DNA of 12,529 nt from DATMGU01 sp035555315. Lineage in GTDB: Bacteria > Pseudomonadota > Alphaproteobacteria > ATCC43930 > CGMCC-115725. Below the pieces are notes generated by a model that made no database searches, had not been told where the DNA came from, and was given only the letters and a program-made list of their open reading frames with translations. A program made the position numbers and the translations under genes. Position 1 is the stretch's first letter; every line of letters begins with the position of its first letter. Below are positions 6,492 through 12,529 of the stretch, piece by piece. The stretch is taken from the NCBI GenBank assembly GCA_035555315.1, contig DATMGU010000120.1, positions 1 through 12,529 on the forward strand, given 5' to 3'.

Positions 6492-6584
6492 ATGGGTGCC
6501 GGGTTGGGGCTCGGCATGATGCGACGAAACGGCGGTAGGGCAATGGCCGTGGCGGGAAACACGTCGCGTCCACAGGGACATTGA
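6492..6584 (+). CDS. Possible 30-codon leader ORF ahead of the transporter operon
   Basis: The ATG at 6492 has a strong Shine-Dalgarno, AAGGAG (6481-6486), five bases upstream, a better site than some of the long genes here have. The frame runs 30 codons to TGA at 6582-6584, and that stop is embedded in the Shine-Dalgarno of the binding-protein gene (GAGGGGG, 6583-6589), nine bases before ATG 6594. The peptide starts MGAGLGLGMMRRNGG and has no known domain. Ribosomes finishing it would arrive exactly at the next start, so it could couple or gate translation of the transporter. No codon run pointing to amino-acid attenuation is obvious. It could still be a chance frame, as GC-rich DNA is open often. 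Confidence 0.35.
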   Translation: MGAGLGLGMMRRNGGRAMAVAGNTSRPQGH

Positions 6585-6593
6585 GGGGGATTT

Positions 6594-8189
6594 ATGGATA
6601 AGCGGTTGTTGGGCGCGGCATTGGCGGCGGTCGTCGCGATCGGGCTCGCGGCTTCGGGCGGGGCTGCCCAGGCGAAGGTTTTTCGCTGGGCGAATGACGG
6701 TGACGTCAATTCGATGGACCCCTATGCGCGGAACGAGACGTTTCTGCTGACCTTCGATGCGAACATGTACGAGCCGCTGGTTGGCCGCGACCGCAGTCTC
6801 AAGGTTGAACCGGCGCTCGCGACGGAGTGGAAGCAGACCGACCCGAATGTGTGGCGTTTCAAGCTGCGCCAGGGGGTGAAGTTCCATGACGGCACGCCGT
6901 TCACCGCGGATGACGTGATCTTCTCCTATCAGCGCGTGTTGATGCCCGGCTCGAACCTGTCGGGCAATTTCGCGACGGTGAAGGAGATCAAGAAGGTCGA
7001 CGATTTCACGGTCGACGTCGTCACCAAGAGCCCGGATCCGATCCTGCCGGAGGAGCTGACCAGCTGGGCCATCCTGTCCAAGGCATGGTGCGAGAAGAAC
7101 AATGCGGTGAAGCCGGCCGATATCACCAAGAACGAGGAAAGCTTCGCGACGCGCAACGAGAACGGCACCGGGCCTTTCATCCTCAAGGAACGCCAGCCGG
7201 ACGTGAAGACCGTGCTGGTGCCGAACCCCAATTGGTGGGGCAAGAAGGAGCATAACCTCGACGAGGTTGTTTTCTCGATCATCAAGGATCCGCTGACCCG
7301 CGTCTCGGCGCTGCTGTCCGGCGAGATCGACATGATCTACAACACGCCGCCCGAGGCGACCGACAAGATCAAGGCGACCAAGGGCCTGAAGCTGCTGCAG
7401 AAAGCGGAGCTGCGGACGATCTATCTGGGGCTGGATCAGAGCCGCGACGAACTCCTGGAAAGCAGCGTCAAGGGTAAGAACCCGCTGAAGGACGTCCGGG
7501 TCCGCAAGGCGTTCTACGAGGCGATCGACGAAACCGCCATCGCGCAGAAGGTCATGCGGGGCTTTGCCCAGCCGACCGCCCTGCTGATCGGCGCCGGCGT
7601 CAACGGCTTCGACGAGAGCATCAACAAGCGCTTTCCGGTGAACGTCGCCGATGCCAAGAAGCTGATGGCCGAGGCCGGGTATCCGACCGGCTTCGAGATC
7701 GGCATGGATTGCCCGAACGACCGCTACGTCAATGACGAGCAGATCTGCCAGGCGGTCGTCGCCATGCTGGCGCGCATCGGCGTCAAGGTGAACCTGCTGG
7801 CGCAGCCGCGCGCCAAGTTCTTCGCGAAGGTCAACGAGCCGGCCTACAACACCAGCTTCTTCCTACTCGGCTGGACGCCCCAAACCTATGATGCGCACAA
7901 CGCCCTGCTCAGCCTGGCGGCGACCCGCAATCGGGAAAAGGGCACGGGTATCTTCAACAATGGCGGCTATGCCGATCCCAAGGTCGATGAGTTGGTGACC
8001 CAGATCCAGGGTGAGCTCGATCAAGCCAAACGCAACAAGCTGATCGTCCAGGCGTTGACCCTGGTGAAGGATGATTTCGGCTATATCCCGCTGCATCAGC
8101 AGCAGGTCGTCTGGGCGACGCGCGACACCGTCAATGTCGTCCAATTGCCCGACAATTATTTCCCGCTGCGCTATGTCACGGTGAAGTAG
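6594..8189 (+). CDS. ABC transporter substrate-binding protein, family 5 (Opp/Dpp type)
   Basis: The protein has 531 residues, starting at ATG 6594 behind GAGGGGG (6583-6589). Residues 1-27 form a Sec signal peptide: MDKR, a hydrophobic Ala/Gly/Val core, and a likely cut after AQA27 before KVFRWANDG. No lipobox cysteine is seen, so the mature protein should be free in the periplasm, where it captures the ligand and docks on the permeases. The family-5 signature is clear: EPALATEWKQ, WRFKLRQGVKFHDGTPF, then TADDVIFSYQRV near residues 102-115. Length is normal for DppA/OppA-like proteins. The ligand (dipeptide, oligopeptide, glutathione, 5-aminolevulinate or another) cannot be read from these motifs. 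It is the first gene of a five-gene importer operon, divergent from an aminotransferase, and is separated from the permeases by a terminator-like hairpin. Confidence 0.95.
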   Translation: MDKRLLGAALAAVVAIGLAASGGAAQAKVFRWANDGDVNSMDPYARNETFLLTFDANMYEPLVGRDRSLKVEPALATEWKQTDPNVWRFKLRQGVKFHDGTPFTADDVIFSYQRVLMPGSNLSGNFATVKEIKKVDDFTVDVVTKSPDPILPEELTSWAILSKAWCEKNNAVKPADITKNEESFATRNENGTGPFILKERQPDVKTVLVPNPNWWGKKEHNLDEVVFSIIKDPLTRVSALLSGEIDMIYNTPPEATDKIKATKGLKLLQKAELRTIYLGLDQSRDELLESSVKGKNPLKDVRVRKAFYEAIDETAIAQKVMRGFAQPTALLIGAGVNGFDESINKRFPVNVADAKKLMAEAGYPTGFEIGMDCPNDRYVNDEQICQAVVAMLARIGVKVNLLAQPRAKFFAKVNEPAYNTSFFLLGWTPQTYDAHNALLSLAATRNREKGTGIFNNGGYADPKVDELVTQIQGELDQAKRNKLIVQALTLVKDDFGYIPLHQQQVVWATRDTVNVVQLPDNYFPLRYVTVK

Positions 8190-8209
8190 ACCGATGCTGC
8201 ATCCGACTG

Positions 8210-8241
8210 GGGCGGCTCCGCCATATGAGCCGCCCTTTCTT
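8210..8241 (+). terminator. Intrinsic terminator/attenuator between binding protein and permeases
   Basis: GGGCGGCTC (8210-8218) pairs perfectly with GAGCCGCCC (8227-8235) across an eight-base loop, giving a nine-bp stem followed directly by TTTCTT (8236-8241). It starts 20 bases after the binding-protein stop and ends 17 bases before the first permease start. This is the classic arrangement that ends most transcripts, or stabilises their 3' end, after the binding-protein gene. Confidence 0.8.
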
Positions 8242-8258
8242 AGCAAGGGCCGCACCCG

Positions 8259-9245
8259 ATGATCGCCTTCATCATCCATCGGCTGGTGCAGTCCGTGGCG
8301 GTCATGCTGGTTGTGGCGCTGATCGCGTTCGCGCTGTTCAACTTCGTCGGCGATCCGATCAACAACATGGTCGGGCAGGACACCACGGCGATCCAACGCG
8401 ACCAGCTGCGCGCCGATCTCGGTCTCAACGACAGCGTCGTCGTGCAGTTCGCCCGCTTTGTCGGCCATGCCGCCCGGGGCCAGTTCGGCCTCAGCTACGA
8501 ACAGGCCCGCCCGGTTTCGCAGCTCATCCTGGAGAAGATGCCGGCGACGCTGGAGCTCAGCCTGATCGCCGCGGCGATGGCACTGCTCGCGGGACTGCCG
8601 ATGGGTGTCTATACCGGGCTGCATCGCGAGGGTTTCATCGCGCGCACCATGATGGCGGTCTCGTTGATCGGCGTGTCGCTGCCGACCTTCCTGATCGGTA
8701 TCCTGCTGATCCTGATCTTCGCCGTGGTGCTCGGCTGGCTGCCCTCCTATGGGCGTGGGCCGGTCGTGCAGCTCGGCTGGTGGTCGACCGGCCTGCTATC
8801 CGTGGATGGCTGGCGGGCGGTGATCCTGCCGGCGATCACCCTGGCGCTGTTCCAGATGACCCTGATCATGCGGCTGGTGCGCGCCGAGATGCTCGAGGTG
8901 CTGCGTACCGACTATATCAAATTCGCCCGCGCCCGCGGCCTGCCCAACCGGGTGGTGAATTTCGGTCACGCGCTGAAGAACACGATGGTGCCGGTGATCA
9001 CCATCACCGGGCTGCAGCTCGGATCGATCATCGCCTTCTCGATCATCACCGAGAGCGTCTTCCAATGGCCCGGCATGGGGCTGATGTTCATCCAGGCGGT
9101 CAGCTTCGCCGATATTCCGGTGATGTCCGCCTATCTGGTGCTGATCGCGCTGTTCTTCGTGGTGATCAACCTGGTGGTCGATCTGCTCTATTACGTCGTC
9201 GATCCACGACTGCGCATCAACCGGGATGCCGCCCATGGCAATTAA
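8259..9245 (+). CDS. ABC transporter permease, DppB/OppB-like
   Basis: The protein has 328 residues. It starts at ATG 8259, with AAGGG (8245-8249) as a somewhat distant ribosome site. It is the first of two inner-membrane subunits forming the channel. Hydrophobic segments lie near 10-30, 97-120, 131-160, 186-206, 247-266 and 288-312, the usual six-helix layout of this family. The N-terminal MIAFIIHRLVQSV motif is typical of DppB-type proteins. The cytoplasmic EAA-type loop that contacts the ATPases is visible as DYIKFARARGL (218-228) with FGHALKN (235-241), followed by ESVFQWPGMG (265-274). Its stop overlaps the next gene by 11 bases, indicating translational coupling. Because of the hairpin just upstream, its expression should be lower than that of the binding protein. 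The pairing with the DppC-like subunit is standard. Confidence 0.95.
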   Translation: MIAFIIHRLVQSVAVMLVVALIAFALFNFVGDPINNMVGQDTTAIQRDQLRADLGLNDSVVVQFARFVGHAARGQFGLSYEQARPVSQLILEKMPATLELSLIAAAMALLAGLPMGVYTGLHREGFIARTMMAVSLIGVSLPTFLIGILLILIFAVVLGWLPSYGRGPVVQLGWWSTGLLSVDGWRAVILPAITLALFQMTLIMRLVRAEMLEVLRTDYIKFARARGLPNRVVNFGHALKNTMVPVITITGLQLGSIIAFSIITESVFQWPGMGLMFIQAVSFADIPVMSAYLVLIALFFVVINLVVDLLYYVVDPRLRINRDAAHGN

Positions 9246-10209
9246 AGAGGGGGCAACCGACGCCGGGCTGACGGCGGGCGCGTCGGCCGGTCTCCTGCGG
9301 GGTGCTTGGCGCTCGGTCTTCGGCAGCGATCTTTGGTACAGCTTCACGCGCTCGAAGATCACGGTGATTTCCGGGGCCATCACGCTGGTGTTGGTGGTGT
9401 CGGCCCTGCTGGCGCCGATGATCTCGCCGCAGAATCCGCTCGACCTCTCGTCGCTCAACCTCCTCGACGCGCTCGATCCGCCGGTCTGGATGGAGGGCGG
9501 CAGCTTCGACTATCCGCTGGGCACCGACGGGCAGGGCCGCGACATGCTGTCGGCCATCCTGTTCGGTGCGCGGCTGTCGCTGATCGTGGGCTTCGCGTCG
9601 GTCGTGTTCGCGCTGATCATGGGTGTGTCGCTCGGCCTGATCGCGGGCTATCGCGGCGGCATCGTCGACGGCATCATCATGCGCTTCGCCGATGTCCAAT
9701 TGTCGTTCCCGGCGATCCTGATCGCCCTGCTGGTCGACGGCATTGCGCGCAGCGTCCTGCCGCACGACCTGCAGGATCAGATCGCGACCTACGTGCTGAT
9801 CATCGCCATCGGCGTGTCCGGCTGGGTGCAGTTCGCCCGCACCGTGCGCGGCTCCACCATGGTCGAGAAATCCAAGGAATACGTCCAGGCGGCGCGGGTC
9901 ATCGGCGTGCATCCGATCCGCATCATGCTGGGCCATGTGCTGCCCAACGTGACGGGTCCGGTGATGGTCATCGCGACGATCTATCTCGCCGTCGCCATCA
10001 TCACAGAGGCGACCCTGTCATTCCTCGGCGTCGGCGTGCCGGCGACCCAGCCGTCGCTCGGCACGCTCATTCGCATCGGTGGCAACTTCCTGTTCTCCGG
10101 CGAGTGGTGGATCACGCTGTTCCCGGCGGTGATGCTGGCCGTGCTGGTGCTGGCGGTGAACCTCCTGGGCGATTGGCTGCGCGACGCCCTCAATCCGAAG
10201 CTCCGCTGA
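9235..10209 (+). CDS. ABC transporter permease, DppC/OppC-like
   Basis: The protein has 324 residues from ATG 9235 (MAIKEG), chosen because GGGA (9223-9226) sits eight bases before it; the in-frame ATG at 9226 would add three residues and has no good ribosome site. The N-terminal 40 residues are cytoplasmic, followed by a first membrane helix at about 42-62. The family block FDYPLGTDGQGRDMLSAILFGARLSL (91-116) is diagnostic of DppC/OppC. Further helices lie near 118-138, 156-172, 184-200, 240-263 and around the C-terminus. The EAA loop is EYVQAARVIGVHPIRIMLGHVLPN (215-238), and the LSFLGVGVP block (261-269) follows. The ending LLGDWLRDALNPKLR is typical. The stop TGA shares a base with the next start (TGATG), so it is coupled to the first ATPase gene. 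Confidence 0.95.
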   Translation: MAIKEGATDAGLTAGASAGLLRGAWRSVFGSDLWYSFTRSKITVISGAITLVLVVSALLAPMISPQNPLDLSSLNLLDALDPPVWMEGGSFDYPLGTDGQGRDMLSAILFGARLSLIVGFASVVFALIMGVSLGLIAGYRGGIVDGIIMRFADVQLSFPAILIALLVDGIARSVLPHDLQDQIATYVLIIAIGVSGWVQFARTVRGSTMVEKSKEYVQAARVIGVHPIRIMLGHVLPNVTGPVMVIATIYLAVAIITEATLSFLGVGVPATQPSLGTLIRIGGNFLFSGEWWITLFPAVMLAVLVLAVNLLGDWLRDALNPKLR

Positions 10210-11231
10210 TGCCCGAACCACTCGTGACCGCTCCCACCCCGCTGCTGCAGGTCGACCACCTCAAGATCGAGTTTCCGACCCGGCACGGCACGCTGACCGC
10301 GATCGACGATATTTCGTTCAGCATCGCGGTGGGCGAGGTGCTGGGCGTGGTCGGTGAATCCGGCGCCGGCAAATCCCTGACTGGTGCCGCGATCATCGGC
10401 CTGCTGGAACCACCCCTGCGGATCGCCGGCGGCCAGATTCTGTTCGACGGCAAACGGATCGACAATCTGCCGGCCGAAAAGATGCGCCGGATTCGCGGCA
10501 AGAGCATCGGCGCCATCTTCCAGGACCCGCTGACCAGCCTCAACCCGCTCTATACGGTCGGCCGACAGCTGACCGAGACGATCCGCACCCATCTCGACAT
10601 GGATGAACGCGCGGCACGCCGCCGGGCGGTCGAGCTATTGCAAGAGGTCGGCATTCCCGGTGCCGCGCAGCGCCTCGACGCCTATCCGCACCAATTCTCC
10701 GGCGGCATGCGGCAGCGGGTGGTGATCGCCCTGGCGCTGGCCGCGAATCCGCGCCTGATCATCGCCGATGAGCCGACCACGGCGCTCGACGTATCGATCC
10801 AGGCGCAGATCATTACGCTGCTGAAGCGTCTGTGCCGCGACCACGGGATGGCGGTGATGCTGGTGACCCATGATATGGGCGTCATCGCCGAAACCGCCGA
10901 TCGCGTCGCCGTCATGTATGCCGGCCGGATCGCTGAGATCGGCCCGGTGCGCGAAGTCATCAAGCACCCCAAGCACCCCTATACGGTGGGGCTGATGGGC
11001 TCGATCCCGACGATCGGCCACGACCTGGAACGGCTGCGGCAGATCGATGGCGCGATGCCCCGGCTGGGCGGCATTCCGACCGGCTGCGCTTTCAACCCGC
11101 GCTGTTCCGAGGTGTTCGACCGTTGCCGGCGCGAGCGGCCGAATCTGTTGCCGACCGGCGACACCAAGGCGGCGTGCTGGCTTTACGACGCGGCGAGCGA
11201 AAAGCGCGCGGTGGAGACCGCCCATGGTTAA
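10209..11231 (+). CDS. ABC transporter ATP-binding protein, DppD/OppD-like
   Basis: The protein has 340 residues from the ATG at 10209, which overlaps the preceding TGA by one base. The frame is open far upstream, but that part is the wrong-frame shadow of the permease gene. It powers import by ATP hydrolysis on the cytoplasmic face. Motifs in order are Walker A GESGAGKS (49-56), Q-loop FQDP (104-107), signature FSGGMRQR (163-170), Walker B LIIADEP (183-189) and H-loop histidine H221. All are complete. After about residue 260 comes the oligopeptide-transporter C-terminal domain with the HPYTVGLM block and cysteines in GCAFNPRCSEVFDRC plus a later CW, the spacing associated with a 4Fe-4S-type site in some OppD/DppD proteins. 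It should pair with the next gene product as a heterodimer. The ligand remains unknown. Confidence 0.95.
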   Translation: MPEPLVTAPTPLLQVDHLKIEFPTRHGTLTAIDDISFSIAVGEVLGVVGESGAGKSLTGAAIIGLLEPPLRIAGGQILFDGKRIDNLPAEKMRRIRGKSIGAIFQDPLTSLNPLYTVGRQLTETIRTHLDMDERAARRRAVELLQEVGIPGAAQRLDAYPHQFSGGMRQRVVIALALAANPRLIIADEPTTALDVSIQAQIITLLKRLCRDHGMAVMLVTHDMGVIAETADRVAVMYAGRIAEIGPVREVIKHPKHPYTVGLMGSIPTIGHDLERLRQIDGAMPRLGGIPTGCAFNPRCSEVFDRCRRERPNLLPTGDTKAACWLYDAASEKRAVETAHG

Positions 11232-12288
11232 GCTCGCGACCGCCCAGCCCGGCGTCTTGGTTCCCGATCGCCCGCTGCTGCAGGTGACCGACCTTACCCG
11301 GCATTTCGACGTGTCGGCGCCCTGGCTCACCCGGCTGGTCGGCGGCGGCAAGCGTCAGACGCTGAAGGCGGTCGATGGCGTGGATTTCGAGATCGAGCGC
11401 GGCAAGACGTTTTCGCTGGTCGGCGAAAGCGGTTGCGGCAAATCCACCGTGGCGCGGCTGATCGTCGGTCTCTATGGGCCGAGCCGCGGCCGGGTCGAGG
11501 TCGACGGCGTCGATCTTGCCGGCTTGAAGACGCGGGCGGAGCAGGCGCCGCTGAAGCGCCGGGTCCAGATGATCTTCCAGGATCCGTTCGCCAGCTTGAA
11601 CCCGCGCTGGCGGGTCAAGGACATCATCGCGGAACCGATCCGTACCCATAAGCTGCTCGACAGCCCGGCGGCGGTGCGTGCGCGGGTCGGCGAGCTGTTG
11701 AGTCAGGTGAAGTTGACCCCCGCCGATGGCGACAAATACCCGCATGAGTTTTCCGGCGGACAGCGGCAGCGCATTTCGATCGCCCGGGCGCTGGCCTCCA
11801 ACCCGGAATTCCTGGTCTGCGACGAGCCGACCTCGGCGCTCGACGTCTCGGTGCAGGCGCAGATCCTCAATCTGATGAAGGATCTGCAGCGCCGGCTGGG
11901 CCTGACATACCTGTTCATCTCGCACAATCTGGCGGTGATCTATCACGTGTCCGACCGGGTCGGCGTGATGTATCTGGGCCGGCTGGTCGAGGTGGCGGAC
12001 GCCAAGAAATTGTTCGCCCGGCCGCGCCATCCCTATACGCGGCTGCTGCTCGACACGATCCCGGATCTGGAGATGACCGGCCGCGCCCGCATACCGGTCG
12101 CGGGCGAGGTGCCCAACCCGATCAACCCGCCGAGCGGCTGCGCCTTTCACCCGCGCTGCGCCTTCGCCAACGAGCGCTGCCGGGTGGAGCGCCCCAATCT
12201 GCGCATCGCCGACGGTACCTTGGTGGCGTGCCACGCGGTGGAAGAGGGACGGCTGCCCGAAATGGCGCTGGCGGTGCCGGCGGCTTAG
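11224..12288 (+). CDS. ABC transporter ATP-binding protein, DppF/OppF-like
   Basis: The protein has 354 residues from ATG 11224, with GGAG (11213-11216) seven bases upstream, overlapping the previous gene by eight bases. The longer open frame upstream is the shadow of the DppD-like gene. It is the second ATPase of the importer. Motifs are Walker A GESGCGKS (67-74), Q-loop IFQDPF (117-122), signature FSGGQRQR (176-183), Walker B FLVCDEP (196-202) and H-loop H234 in ISHNL. The QTLKAVDGVDF segment with an insertion before it (PWLTRLVGGGKR, 33-44) is typical of DppF/OppF. The C-terminal cysteine block GCAFHPRCAFANERC is also present. Both nucleotide sites appear competent by motif. It is the last gene of the operon; only a weak hairpin (12298-12312, five-bp stem) follows, without a T-tract. 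Confidence 0.95.
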   Translation: MVKLATAQPGVLVPDRPLLQVTDLTRHFDVSAPWLTRLVGGGKRQTLKAVDGVDFEIERGKTFSLVGESGCGKSTVARLIVGLYGPSRGRVEVDGVDLAGLKTRAEQAPLKRRVQMIFQDPFASLNPRWRVKDIIAEPIRTHKLLDSPAAVRARVGELLSQVKLTPADGDKYPHEFSGGQRQRISIARALASNPEFLVCDEPTSALDVSVQAQILNLMKDLQRRLGLTYLFISHNLAVIYHVSDRVGVMYLGRLVEVADAKKLFARPRHPYTRLLLDTIPDLEMTGRARIPVAGEVPNPINPPSGCAFHPRCAFANERCRVERPNLRIADGTLVACHAVEEGRLPEMALAVPAA

Positions 12289-12381
12289 CTCGTGCCAGCG
12301 GCTTCTCGCCGCCGGGATACGTTCTATGCTATACATTGGGAATAATTATCTTTAGATGCCGAAATTGCGCCGGGTCCATAG

Positions 12382-12529
12382 ATGGCTAAATACAGACCAG
12401 AGTTTGAAAAAGGCCTCGGTCTATTAGCTAGAGCCTTTGACGCCGTATGTGAGAAGGGCCATTCCCGCCCCGTTCTTGTCGGCGGAGCCGTGGTGGAATA
12501 TTATACGGGTGGTTTGATTCATTCCGGTG
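12382..12529 (+). CDS. Start of a nucleotidyltransferase-like protein (3' end outside window)
   Basis: From ATG 12382 the frame is open for 49 codons to the window edge. It begins MAKYRPEFEKGLGLLARAFD and reaches RPVLVGGAVVEYYTGGLIHSG. The block LVGGxAVExYTGG followed by (H/T)SG/TG resembles the start of the nucleotidyltransferase fold in DUF6036/MNT-like and AbiEii-like proteins, where the catalytic aspartates come a few residues later, just beyond this window. Those families include toxin-antitoxin and defence components, but also unrelated enzymes. The ribosome site is weak. Codon use and base composition are more AT-rich than in the transporter operon, suggesting different origin. TG-C-TATACA (12327-12335) upstream resembles an extended -10 element but has no -35. 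Confidence 0.55.
   Translation, partial: MAKYRPEFEKGLGLLARAFDAVCEKGHSRPVLVGGAVVEYYTGGLIHSG

Larger units (their letters stand above)
6251..6593. other. Divergent intergenic control region
   Basis: This 343-base gap separates the - strand aminotransferase from the + strand transporter operon. It contains the promoter candidate for the aminotransferase, three copies of CCGTCAA (6308-6314, 6325-6331, 6476-6482), a TGAC-N5-GTCA inverted repeat (6301-6313) overlapping that promoter's -10, and a leader ORF before the transporter. A TTGACT at 6438-6443 could be a -35 for the transporter, but no good -10 follows it. I see no RNA gene, no convincing riboswitch and no insertion element. Confidence 0.5.

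Noticed and set aside
6429..7253. - strand frame across the start of the binding-protein gene
   Set aside because: It overlaps the signal peptide and family-5 signature of a certain gene and has no recognisable sequence.
9306..10208. Upstream extension of the DppD-like frame
   Set aside because: This part is the wrong-frame reading of the DppC-like permease; the real ATPase starts at the TGATG junction at 10209.
12298..12312. Terminator after the transporter operon
   Set aside because: Only a five-bp stem (GCGGC/GCCGC) with no T-run; too weak to call.
11092..12336. Long - strand frame opposite the DppF-like gene
   Set aside because: The + strand has all ABC ATPase motifs; the reverse frame is a shadow.
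1..12529. CRISPR array, tRNA/rRNA gene or insertion sequence
   Set aside because: No regular spacer-repeat pattern, no cloverleaf or rRNA-like segment, and no transposase frame seen on either strand.

Overview
The window reads as a chromosomal segment from an alphaproteobacterium. The main reason is an intact 5-aminolevulinate synthase gene (hemA), since the Shemin (C4) pathway is characteristic of that class. High G+C coding sequence and tightly overlapping operon genes fit. A member of the Rhodospirillales or a relative is plausible, but I cannot name a genus from the sequence.

Left part (1-2815, + strand): the window opens inside the DNA-binding half of an OmpR/PhoB-type response regulator. 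A reading frame overlapping its stop looks like the start of the partner sensor kinase, but it stops after 28 codons. The sequence then becomes visibly more AT-rich and carries a membrane-anchored YncE-like beta-propeller protein and an unusual protein made of two tandem GHKL/HATPase domains with an exact 153-residue period. This stretch looks like accessory DNA that replaced the rest of the kinase gene. A nested inverted repeat (2824-2854) separates it from the convergent genes that follow.

Middle part (2855-6250, - strand): hemA is followed after 15 bases by a small PadR-like winged-helix protein, probably in the same transcript. Upstream of hemA, and ending just before it, is a class III omega-aminotransferase with its own promoter candidate and a terminator-like hairpin. 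The 343-base gap 6251-6593 is a divergent control region. It holds a sigma-70-like promoter for the aminotransferase, three CCGTCAA boxes, and a 30-codon leader ORF with a strong Shine-Dalgarno just ahead of the transporter.

Right part (6594-12288, + strand): a complete five-gene Opp/Dpp-type ABC importer in the order binding protein, permease, permease, ATPase, ATPase. A textbook hairpin plus T-tract lies between the binding-protein gene and the first permease, so the binding protein can be made in excess. The four membrane and ATPase genes overlap and are probably translationally coupled. The likely economy is that the importer brings in a peptide or amino compound, which the divergent aminotransferase may then process. 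Because characterised Dpp systems also carry 5-aminolevulinate, a link to hemA is possible but unproven.

The window ends inside a more AT-rich gene that starts like a nucleotidyltransferase, possibly the edge of another accessory region.
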